Source of the DNA: a virus
Strand: one strand, 5' to 3'
Length of the DNA: 54,049 bases
Virus record (IMG/VR): IMGVR_UViG_3300048011_000299
Coordinates: 1-54,049 of that record
Positions 41,668 to 47,825 of the stretch are shown one piece after another; the first letter of the stretch is position 1, and every line of letters starts with the position of its first letter. Below the pieces are notes generated by a model, which was not told where the DNA came from, made no database searches, and saw only the letters and a list, made by a program, of their open reading frames with translations. A program made the position numbers and the translations under genes.

Positions 41668-41911
41668 TAGTTAAATTAATAATTAATAACCTGACTAATT
41701 GGTCAACAAACGATTTTAAAAAATGATTTTTATTTTTTTTCCTTTCCCTGACCGGAGCGCCAGAAGGCCTTGTGAGTAATCTATCCGCTTATACGGCTGA
41801 GTATCTTTATTTTTATAGGTGTATAATGATTTGGTCGCGCAAGTAATTTTCTTAATCGAACTGTTAACTTATTTGATTGACAACCTGTTAACCGCTGTTG
41901 TAGACTGTCAA
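41668..41911. promoter_or_regulatory. Divergent control region, plus-strand promoter at 41877-41906
   Basis: AT-rich region between divergent operons. Plus strand TTGACA (41877-41882), 18-bp spacer with GTTAAC (41887-41892), TAGACT (41901-41906). A third GTTAAC lies at 41863-41868. A second TATAAT (41822-41827) has no good -35. This looks like the main early switch of the phage. No gene was seen inside. Confidence 0.65.
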
Positions 41912-41941
41912 TTCAACCAACGAATAAGGACCAATCAAATG
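41912..41941 (+). repeat. Shared leader element, copy 5 (plus strand)
   Basis: CAACCAACGAATAAGGACC then AATCAAATG. It precedes the first gene of the rightward operon. Together with the four minus-strand copies it shows a common leader used on both sides of the divergent promoter region. Confidence 0.65.
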
Positions 41942-42127
41942 AAAGCTACTGCAATACATCACTTAATGAACGACTACTTGGAGAGTCACACGCTGGTTAA
42001 GGCTTGGCGGCTGCTAAACTACGTGCGGAAGTATCCCACAGCACTCTGCGGCCTTAACCGCACTGAGTTGGCTATATACAAGGCCATCGTCAACAACTGT
42101 GGCGAGGAGATGTCGAATGCAAGCTAG
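41939..42127 (+). CDS. Hypothetical protein (62 aa)
   Basis: MKATAIHHLMNDYLESHTLV, then KAWRLLNYVRKYPTALCGLN; helical, not recognised. First gene of the rightward operon driven from the divergent region. Could be a small early regulator, but there is no motif to show it. Confidence 0.6.
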   Translation: MKATAIHHLMNDYLESHTLVKAWRLLNYVRKYPTALCGLNRTELAIYKAIVNNCGEEMSNAS

Positions 42128-42455
42128 TATTAAAATAACTCAGCGTATGCTGAATAAGTCCATTATCGATGCGAACAAGTCAGTGGTGGCATTTGCCAAA
42201 GAGTATCTGCCACACGACTACGATCACATATCTACCCTGCCAAGCAGGAAGGCTATTTTTACAGGTGTATGGACACACGCCGATAGCTTACCTGTTCCGG
42301 TACGCCTGTATCTAAGACCTCGCGGTGATAGGCTGCTATCTATCGGCAGTTTAAAGCTGTTTGCAAAGGCCGGTGATACTGTAACCTTCAGCCCAGCCTC
42401 TGACCCTTCCAACTACCAACTGGAGCTAGGTCTGATCGAAGGAGAGGCGGCATGA
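42117..42455 (+). CDS. Hypothetical protein (112 aa)
   Basis: ATG 42117 is chosen for a perfect GAGGAG site seven bases upstream, rather than GTG 42099. Helical start (MQASIKITQRMLNKSIIDAN), then a beta-rich part (GDRLLSIGSLKLFAKAGDTV). Unrecognised. It overlaps its neighbours by 11 and 4 bp. Confidence 0.65.
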   Translation: MQASIKITQRMLNKSIIDANKSVVAFAKEYLPHDYDHISTLPSRKAIFTGVWTHADSLPVPVRLYLRPRGDRLLSIGSLKLFAKAGDTVTFSPASDPSNYQLELGLIEGEAA

Positions 42456-42844
42456 GTGGATGTGGAAGCACCCTAGACTTTGAGTACATAAAAGCAATTA
42501 TTCGTTACAATCAGATGGATAAGAAAAAGGTAGTCTATTTAAACTATCATGGTGACCTCCTAAAACTTCAAGAGGAAGTCAGTATGAATGGTAAAAAGTA
42601 TATTGGATACCGCTGCCTAAGCTCAATTGATCCATTTAACCGCTGGAACCTTAACAAACATTTCATAGGAAAATGGACTACTGGAACGAAAGTAGAATTT
42701 GTACGTGACGGTGAGAAGGTTCTATTTGCCGGTCTCTCATCTCCACGGTTGGAAGAGCTAACTTCAGACATGACCGGCATGTTGGAAGTGTGGAACCTAA
42801 ACATCCAGCGGTATGAACAAACTACTGAGAGGTGTGCGGCATGA
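42452..42844 (+). CDS. Hypothetical protein (130 aa)
   Basis: Starts MSGCGSTLDFEYIKAIIRYN and contains NGKKYIGYRCLSSIDPFNRW and EKVLFAGLSSPRLEELTSDM; alpha/beta, not recognised. ATGA overlaps on both sides place it in one coupled chain. No sign of a membrane segment. Confidence 0.62.
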   Translation: MSGCGSTLDFEYIKAIIRYNQMDKKKVVYLNYHGDLLKLQEEVSMNGKKYIGYRCLSSIDPFNRWNLNKHFIGKWTTGTKVEFVRDGEKVLFAGLSSPRLEELTSDMTGMLEVWNLNIQRYEQTTERCAA

Positions 42845-43152
42845 AGCTCTATACCAACAACCAAGGCCACTGGTCAGGCACTCAGGCTGATGCTCGCAAG
42901 CGTTTTAAGAATGACATGCGCCTAGTCGAGGTTCCGGTAGATAAGCCCAATCTGCTTGCCTTCCTGAATGATAACGCAGTGGGTTCTTTCGAGGCTCTCG
43001 GTCACAAGCCAGAGCCAAACCCTGATCAACTAGCACCACACGCAACTAGCTGGGTGTCTTGGGCCTTAGAGCGCCTACAGCACGGACAGAAGAAGGACGC
43101 AGAGGAGATGCTTATCAAAGGTCTCAAGATACAGAAGGAGATGGCTCAATGA
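42841..43152 (+). CDS. Hypothetical protein (103 aa)
   Basis: MKLYTNNQGHWSGTQADARK at the start, then VEVPVDKPNLLAFLNDNAVG and a helical C-terminus (SWALERLQHGQKKDAEEMLI). Small DNA- or protein-binding fold possible. ATGA overlap with both neighbours. The start ATG 42841 is preferred over GTG 42832. Confidence 0.65.
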   Translation: MKLYTNNQGHWSGTQADARKRFKNDMRLVEVPVDKPNLLAFLNDNAVGSFEALGHKPEPNPDQLAPHATSWVSWALERLQHGQKKDAEEMLIKGLKIQKEMAQ

Positions 43153-43472
43153 AAACCATTCTACTATATAACAAGCGCCTACAAATCACTGCCCAAGAAG
43201 AACGCGCTCTACGCATCATCCGCAAGAAGAAGTTTGTTGCTAAGAAGGATGATTTTAAGGAGCGTAAGGGGCGCGGTAATTACAAGTCAATTCTTCCAAC
43301 AGACCCGCAGATAGGTATCTCCCTCGAACCTAATTGGCGAGGACAGTTTAAACAATCAACACGGGCTGAGAAGTTCTTTGCCCATAACCCTCGCTGCCGT
43401 CATGCGGTCATAGGTAATGTTCGTCGGGTGAATACTATCCTCGATAAAATAGAGTCGGGGGATTTTGGATAA
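43149..43472 (+). CDS. Hypothetical basic protein (107 aa)
   Basis: Lys/Arg-rich (ERALRIIRKKKFVAKKDDFK, then KERKGRGNYKSILPTDPQIG). Likely nucleic-acid-binding by charge. It continues the string of overlapping genes before the integrase. Unrecognised. Confidence 0.6.
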   Translation: MKTILLYNKRLQITAQEERALRIIRKKKFVAKKDDFKERKGRGNYKSILPTDPQIGISLEPNWRGQFKQSTRAEKFFAHNPRCRHAVIGNVRRVNTILDKIESGDFG

Positions 43473-43759
43473 TGGCTAAAGAAGAAGTATTCAGCAAGTT
43501 TATATGGTCTATTGGTGGTTTGACTGAGGTTATTGGTCAAATGCACTGTAGCACCACCAATGAAGCTACGGCGCTGCACTGGCACGACGATGAGAATTAC
43601 TGGTTCACGTTAGAAATGCGGGAAGACGGTGTCTACGCAGAGATAGATGACAGTACGGATGCAAAGACTATGTACGCTGCTATCGGTTACTGCCAGTATC
43701 ATGGCATCTCCTACAGTCTTATTTGGCAAGACTACAGAAAGGAGAAGTCTAATGGCTAA
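43472..43759 (+). CDS. Hypothetical protein (95 aa)
   Basis: MAKEEVFSKFIWSIGGLTEV, then HWHDDENYWFTLEMREDGVY and DDSTDAKTMYAAIGYCQYHG. Trp/Tyr/His-rich and compact; no family recognised. It overlaps the integrase start by 8 bp, so integrase translation may be coupled to it. Confidence 0.62.
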   Translation: MAKEEVFSKFIWSIGGLTEVIGQMHCSTTNEATALHWHDDENYWFTLEMREDGVYAEIDDSTDAKTMYAAIGYCQYHGISYSLIWQDYRKEKSNG

Positions 43760-44888
43760 AGCTCCTTACGTGCGGCCGCGAGAGGTAGGTAATGGTTGGG
43801 TGTACGACATCAGGCCTACCGCTGAAGTTCTAGAGGCTTTTCCGCATCTGAATGTTAAACCACGGGAGAACTACACCTGTATAAGAGATGCCAATGCCCG
43901 TGGCTATGAAATCAAGCGTCTGTTCGAGGCTCACAAAGCCGGTGAAGAGGTAGAGGTCAGGGCAGACAGCCGCTCTGTCGCTGCGCTGGTGGACTACTAC
44001 AAAGACAGCATGGCTTATACAAACATCAAGGCCGCTTCTACCAAGCGGTCCTACGATGGTCATCTCAGTCATGTGCTGCGTGTACACATAGGCGGCAAAC
44101 AGTTTAGCAAGATGTTTGTGTCACAGGTTGACTACGAATACGCACAAAGATTGTGGCTACACATACAGTCTGACGTATCTACACACAAAGCAAACCACAC
44201 ATTCAAGGTGCTGAAGCTGGTCTGGAACGAGGGTTTACGTGCGGGGAAAGTTAAATCTAACCCGTTCTCCTTAGTCAGGATACCCAAGCTACCGGACAGG
44301 CAGGTTATGTGGACCGTCGATCAGATCAAGGGAATGGTGAAGTACTGTGATGAGCAGGGCTATCCAAGCATGGGTACTATGATCGTCATGTGTTATGAGT
44401 TCTGCCAGCGTCCGGTGGATGTACGCACTATGAAGTGGTCTAACATAGATGGGCGTACTGGGGTGTCGAATTTCATCCAGCAAAAGACCGGCAAGCAGAT
44501 GTCCATAAAGGTAACCAACGCCGTTCAGGACAGGTTACATCTACATCAGCACCGTAACTCAGACGATTACATCTTCGCATACGAAAATACTGGGCGTCCA
44601 TACACGCAGGATCGCTGTAATAAGTTCTTTCGTAAGCTGGCTGACGGTTACGGGCTACCTGAAGTGCCTATACACGGTCAGTTCAATAAAGATGGCAGTC
44701 AGATGTATTCTACCATCTGGTTAGCTGACTTACGACGAACTGGGATAACCCATGCCAGTCAGTCTGGCTGCTCAGACAGAGAGCTAATGGCTCTATCAGG
44801 CCACAAGAACCCTCAGATGCTGGTTGTATACGCAGTAGAGGGCGAGATTGAATCTACCAACGCTAATATAAAACGAGGACTATTATAA
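43752..44888 (+). CDS. int: Tyrosine-family site-specific integrase
   Basis: A 378-aa integrase. Catalytic residues seen: R220 (CQRPVDV), K245 (QQKTGK), R328/R329 in ADLRRTGIT, H351 (LSGHKNP) and Y360 (VVYAVE). The usual His before L-R is replaced (ADLR), as in several phage integrases. The N-terminal 180 residues comprise an arm-binding part and a core-binding SAM-like domain. The start is ATG 43752, overlapping the upstream gene. It would recombine the attP at 46222-46264 with a host tRNA gene. No excisionase was identified. Confidence 0.93.
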   Translation: MAKAPYVRPREVGNGWVYDIRPTAEVLEAFPHLNVKPRENYTCIRDANARGYEIKRLFEAHKAGEEVEVRADSRSVAALVDYYKDSMAYTNIKAASTKRSYDGHLSHVLRVHIGGKQFSKMFVSQVDYEYAQRLWLHIQSDVSTHKANHTFKVLKLVWNEGLRAGKVKSNPFSLVRIPKLPDRQVMWTVDQIKGMVKYCDEQGYPSMGTMIVMCYEFCQRPVDVRTMKWSNIDGRTGVSNFIQQKTGKQMSIKVTNAVQDRLHLHQHRNSDDYIFAYENTGRPYTQDRCNKFFRKLADGYGLPEVPIHGQFNKDGSQMYSTIWLADLRRTGITHASQSGCSDRELMALSGHKNPQMLVVYAVEGEIESTNANIKRGLL

Positions 44889-45632
44889 ATGGATCACGAA
44901 CAAATTACTGTTCAGTATGTACGGCACTCAGGTGATGATCTCTCAGTCGTAGATGCGGCTAGAGTGAGCTATGACTCTAAGAGTGAGGCTCTGGGATACT
45001 CTGGTAAAGAGAGTGGCCCTATAGTGCCTGAGTTACACGACAGAGATAAGAAGCTCATCCGGTATCTGGCTGATCATAAGCACTACTCACCATTTAACCA
45101 TGCCTTCGTCACTTTCAGGTGTACCGCACCGTTGTTCTCTATGGCTCAACTCAAGAAGAGCGAGTACATGCCTTGGAATGAGATAAGCCGCCGTTACGTG
45201 GACAGTGAGCCTGAGTTCTACTGGCCGAATGAATGGAGAGGCCGTCCTCGAAAGGGTAACTCTAAGCAGGGCAGCGAGGGCCACATCACTATCTCCGACG
45301 ATATCATAGAGGATTCCTATGATGGTGCTATGCTCAGTTACCGGACGCTACTGGAAGTAGGTGTAGCTCCAGAGATGGCTCGCATGGTTCTGCCGCAGTC
45401 TATGTTATCGTCTTGGATATGGAGTGGTAGTCTAAAAGCCATCAGTAAGATGTGCAGCCTACGGTGTGCCTCTGACACGCAGTATGAGAGCCGTGTAGTA
45501 GCCAATCAAATCAGCGACATAATGCGAGGGCTGTTCCCAGTTAGCTGGGCTGCGCTGATGGGAGAGGCTTACCCGTACATACGTCCAATGAGCGACGATG
45601 AGAGGCAGCGAGCTAAGGAGAAGGCGGCGTGA
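44889..45632 (+). CDS. thyX: Flavin-dependent thymidylate synthase
   Basis: A 247-aa ThyX making dTMP with FAD and methylene-tetrahydrofolate. Visible are the family's KHYSPFNHAFVTFRC region (residues 64-78), then the signature, here degenerate: K90-S91-E92 where RHR is usual, followed seven residues later by S100-x-R102 (NEISRRYV). The C-terminal ASDTQYESRVVANQI matches the family's end. It starts one base after the integrase stop, so it is co-transcribed, and it supports the dNTP-supply theme. Confidence 0.9.
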   Translation: MDHEQITVQYVRHSGDDLSVVDAARVSYDSKSEALGYSGKESGPIVPELHDRDKKLIRYLADHKHYSPFNHAFVTFRCTAPLFSMAQLKKSEYMPWNEISRRYVDSEPEFYWPNEWRGRPRKGNSKQGSEGHITISDDIIEDSYDGAMLSYRTLLEVGVAPEMARMVLPQSMLSSWIWSGSLKAISKMCSLRCASDTQYESRVVANQISDIMRGLFPVSWAALMGEAYPYIRPMSDDERQRAKEKAA

Positions 45633-45799
45633 AGAATACAGGTAACATCAACGGCGCAATCAAGGCGTCTGCCGTAGTCGCATTTCTCATAGCTGGGCTA
45701 CCGATACTGATTGCTATGACTTATGACGAGTTCCCGCGCTACTGTAAGCAGACGATCCTTCTGCCATGCTTAGGGGGTGGTGATGAAAAAGACAGATAA
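45629..45799 (+). CDS. Small membrane protein (56 aa)
   Basis: GTG start overlapping the ThyX stop. The N-terminus GNINGAIKASAVVAFLIAGL and following PILIAMTYDEF form one hydrophobic helix (about residues 13-31). The tail has Cys 43 and Cys 51 and a basic/acidic end. Small TM proteins of this sort may be holins or membrane anchors; function unknown. It overlaps the next gene by 17 bp. Confidence 0.5.
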   Translation: MKNTGNINGAIKASAVVAFLIAGLPILIAMTYDEFPRYCKQTILLPCLGGGDEKDR

Positions 45800-45986
45800 A
45801 AAGCAGTACGCAATAACGTACTTGCATTATGTACTCGCAGTTCGCGGCACAATTAAAGAAGCTGCGGCGTATGCTAAACAGGCAGAAAAGGATAGGGAGA
45901 TATTGAGTGACATGAGCCAGAGAGATTTCTTAGGTCATGCCTCTGATTATATATCTATCTCAGATGTCACTGGTCAGGATGTGTAA
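45783..45986 (+). CDS. Hypothetical protein (67 aa)
   Basis: MKKTDKKQYAITYLHYVLAV, then RGTIKEAAAYAKQAEKDREI: mainly helical with alternating charges. ATG 45783 is preferred over GTG 45777 because an AGGGGGTGG site precedes it. Unrecognised. Confidence 0.58.
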   Translation: MKKTDKKQYAITYLHYVLAVRGTIKEAAAYAKQAEKDREILSDMSQRDFLGHASDYISISDVTGQDV

Positions 45987-46129
45987 TGATTAAGCTATGT
46001 TACTACTGCTCACGTACCCACCAGCTACTGGCTCACAAGACTATCCATAAGTCGGTGGCTGAACAGGAAATGAGTTATATCAACGGCTCTGACTTCTACA
46101 TTCGTTTGGAATCACTGGACGGATACTGA
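45986..46129 (+). CDS. Small Cys-containing protein (47 aa)
   Basis: MIKLCYYCSRTHQLLAHKTI, with a CYYC pair at the start, then HKSVAEQEMSYINGSDFYIR. The ATG overlaps the stop of the previous gene (TAATG). Possible small zinc-binding protein. Last gene before attP. Confidence 0.5.
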   Translation: MIKLCYYCSRTHQLLAHKTIHKSVAEQEMSYINGSDFYIRLESLDGY

Positions 46130-46134
46130 TCACA

Positions 46135-46178
46135 GTGGCAAAAATGGCAGACTGCCACTCTGTAATCTGCCATGCCAC
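46135..46178 (+). repeat. Stem-loop near attP
   Basis: GTGGCA ... TGGCAGA ... TCTGCCA TGCCAC: arms pair over 13 bases with a bulge of four A on one side. It follows the stop of the 47-aa gene by six bases. No T run follows, so termination is doubtful; it may be a recombination accessory site or an RNA processing signal. Confidence 0.5.
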
Positions 46179-46192
46179 TTTACCCATGTCAG

Positions 46193-46312
46193 AGGCATTT
46201 TATTGTTTAATATCAGTAATTTGGCTCCGGCGGTAGGGATCGAACCTACGACCAATTGATTAACCGTACCCATTGATTTCATTGGATAATTCGGGATACC
46301 TACAAAATGCCT
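46193..46312. repeat. Inverted AGGCATTTT repeats flanking attP
   Basis: AGGCATTTT at 46193-46201 and its complement AAAATGCCT at 46304-46312, bracketing the tRNA-derived core (46222-46264). The placement suggests integrase arm-type binding sites. Confidence 0.5.
46222..46264 (-). other. attP: attP core: 3' half of tRNA-Asn(GUU)
   Basis: Read on the minus strand these 43 bases are exactly tRNA positions 34-76: anticodon GTT (46262-46264), 3' anticodon stem, five-base variable loop, T arm GTAGG-TTCGATC-CCTAC, acceptor strand CGCCGGA, discriminator G73 and CCA. The upstream sequence (5' half) does not match a tRNA, so this is a partial copy that would complete a host gene after integration. The integrase gene is 1.3 kb away. 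Confidence 0.88.
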
Positions 46313-46350
46313 GTTAACACTAATTGTTTTTATATGCGCCTAATTAAGTG

Positions 46351-46378
46351 TTGACAGATTCGAATAACTGTATAAGCT
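46351..46378 (+). promoter_or_regulatory. Candidate promoter for the primase operon
   Basis: TTGACA (46351-46356), 16-bp spacer, TAAGCT (46373-46378); alternative -10 TATAAG two bases earlier. A GTTAAC lies 33 bp upstream (46313-46318). It precedes the primase ATG by about 65 bp, with a leader containing ACCAACTACCAACCAATG. Confidence 0.5.
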
Positions 46379-46442
46379 GACGCTGTCTCTTTGGAGAGGC
46401 AGAATACCAAACCAACTACCAACCAATGACTAAGAGTGACCA

Positions 46443-47210
46443 ATGACCTACCTCGAACAACTAGAAGTCATAAAGGCTATCCCTATACGGGAAGGAGACA
46501 CTAAAGTAATCCAGTGTCCTTTCTGTGGTGGCTTAAAGAAGCTGTCTGTTTCTAAAGTAGACGGCCAACTGAAGTGGTATTGCTTTAGAGCAAGCTGTAA
46601 TGGCAAAGGCATATACCAAGGCAAGAGAAGTCTACAGGCAGCTAAGAATTATCTAGCAGATGCTGTACAGCAAAAGACTAGAGAGCCGAAGCCTATTCCT
46701 TCGATCACTACTCCAGCCCGTAATCACCAGCCAGCACTCGACTATCTAGATCAGAACAATAGCCTAGAGGCTTACGAAGCTGGATACATAGATGTTCGCT
46801 ATGCACCCGCAGAGGATAGAGTACTATTCTGCACAGACACAGGCGCTGTAGGTAGATCACTAAAGAAGTATGGACCTAAGTGGCTTTCTTACGGAGTGCT
46901 GGAAGAGGGCATACACGTAGGAAATGGATCAACAGCCGTGCTTGTAGAGGATACACCATCAGCCTGTTCTGTAAGCAGAGTAGACGGCTTAGTAGGCGTT
47001 GCTTTGCTGGGAACTCGCGTAAGTAGCTGTCTTAAAAAGTCTCTGAACAAATACGATGCTTGCTATTTGGTCCTTGACAAGGATGCTTCGTCTAAGTCTA
47101 TAAAGATAGGTAGGAGTATAGATAAAAGCTTACTGATTAGGTTTACTTCTGAAGATTTAAAGAACCTATCAGTTAACCAGCTTGTAGAGGTGTTAAGTAA
47201 TGAATTGTAA
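46443..47210 (+). CDS. DNA primase (zinc finger plus TOPRIM-like domain, 255 aa)
   Basis: N-terminal zinc finger with Cys at 25, 28, 47 and 52 (CPFCGG ... WYCFRASC), the type that reads the DNA template. Residues about 100-220 carry the TOPRIM pattern: VLVEDTPSACS (glutamate region) and YLVLDKDASSKS (D-x-D-like). Unlike T7 gp4 it has no helicase domain; the helicase is a separate gene 600 bp away. The short size (255 aa) fits a primase-only protein. Confidence 0.82.
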   Translation: MTYLEQLEVIKAIPIREGDTKVIQCPFCGGLKKLSVSKVDGQLKWYCFRASCNGKGIYQGKRSLQAAKNYLADAVQQKTREPKPIPSITTPARNHQPALDYLDQNNSLEAYEAGYIDVRYAPAEDRVLFCTDTGAVGRSLKKYGPKWLSYGVLEEGIHVGNGSTAVLVEDTPSACSVSRVDGLVGVALLGTRVSSCLKKSLNKYDACYLVLDKDASSKSIKIGRSIDKSLLIRFTSEDLKNLSVNQLVEVLSNEL

Positions 47211-47418
47211 AAAATTTGACTTTATGAGGTCACTTCATATAGGCCTTGTGACACATCACTGGACAGGTTCTTATCTTAGAAAGAATTACGGCGCTCACTA
47301 CAGAAAATATCTCCGCATACTTAGTAAGAAAGTTCTCAGAACTACTTCTGATTGGGCGGGGATAGATGTTTGGTGCAGCCCAATAGTTCCCTTAGCCCCG
47401 CCCCAGCCCTCAACATAA
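47200..47418 (+). CDS. Hypothetical protein (72 aa)
   Basis: MNCKKFDFMRSLHIGLVTHH, then YLRKNYGAHYRKYLRILSKK; Tyr/Lys/His-rich, possible nucleic-acid binder. A GAGGTG site lies seven bases upstream of the ATG. It overlaps the primase end by 11 bp. Unrecognised. Confidence 0.5.
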   Translation: MNCKKFDFMRSLHIGLVTHHWTGSYLRKNYGAHYRKYLRILSKKVLRTTSDWAGIDVWCSPIVPLAPPQPST

Positions 47419-47447
47419 TTACCAGAATAAATTATGAAGGGGCCATT

Positions 47448-47510
47448 GTGGTCATTATATTCGTCTACGAAACCAGTACAGACGTTAAAGCAAAGGGAAT
47501 GGTAAAATGA
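47448..47510 (+). CDS. Very short candidate gene (20 aa)
   Basis: GTG-started frame VVIIFVYETSTDVKAKGMVK with GAAGGGG upstream, ending in an ATGA overlap with the next gene. Support is only the ribosome-binding site and the overlap; chance is quite possible. Confidence 0.25.
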   Translation: MVIIFVYETSTDVKAKGMVK

Positions 47511-47713
47511 AAGCCAGAGGCATAGCGATTATTGACATGTCAATTGATGGGGGCTTCAAGGAAGCCGCCGCAGAAGAAGTAGCATTGGAAAAACTGATAG
47601 CAGATTACTGCAAGGGCAATCCACGCATAGTACACTATCAAGTTGAGCTTAGGGAGCGTAGGGGTGAACCCGGAGCCGTTGATCTGAATAAGATGAAGTT
47701 CAGAGCTAACTAA
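47507..47713 (+). CDS. Hypothetical protein (68 aa)
   Basis: MKARGIAIIDMSIDGGFKEA, then AEEVALEKLIADYCKGNPRI and VELRERRGEPGAVDLNKMKF. Compact alpha/beta pattern, unrecognised. Last gene before the terminator at 47740-47766. Confidence 0.6.
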   Translation: MKARGIAIIDMSIDGGFKEAAAEEVALEKLIADYCKGNPRIVHYQVELRERRGEPGAVDLNKMKFRAN

Positions 47714-47739
47714 TTAAAACTAAACGAAAAAGAAATTTA

Positions 47740-47766
47740 GCCCTCACTTCGGTGGGGGCTTTTTTT
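47740..47766 (+). terminator. Strong terminator separating primase and helicase units
   Basis: GCCCTCAC pairs with GTGGGGGC (8 bp, one wobble) around a TTCG tetraloop, followed by seven T. It forces a new promoter for the helicase operon. Confidence 0.87.
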
Positions 47767-47772
47767 ATTCTA

Positions 47773-47810
47773 TTGGCTGTGCTAAGATAACATCTTATTA
47801 ATACGTTAAC
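47773..47810 (+). promoter_or_regulatory. Promoter of the helicase-polymerase operon with GTTAAC at its start
   Basis: TTGGCT (47773-47778), 17 bp, TATTAA (47796-47801), then GTTAAC at 47805-47810, near the expected transcription start. Confidence 0.5.
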
Positions 47811-47825
47811 AGCCAAGAGAGTTAA

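Noticed and set aside
46200-46300. A complete tRNA gene at the attP locus
   Set aside because: Only positions 34-76 match a tRNA; the sequence that should form the 5' acceptor, D arm and 5' anticodon stem does not pair, so it is a partial attachment-site copy.
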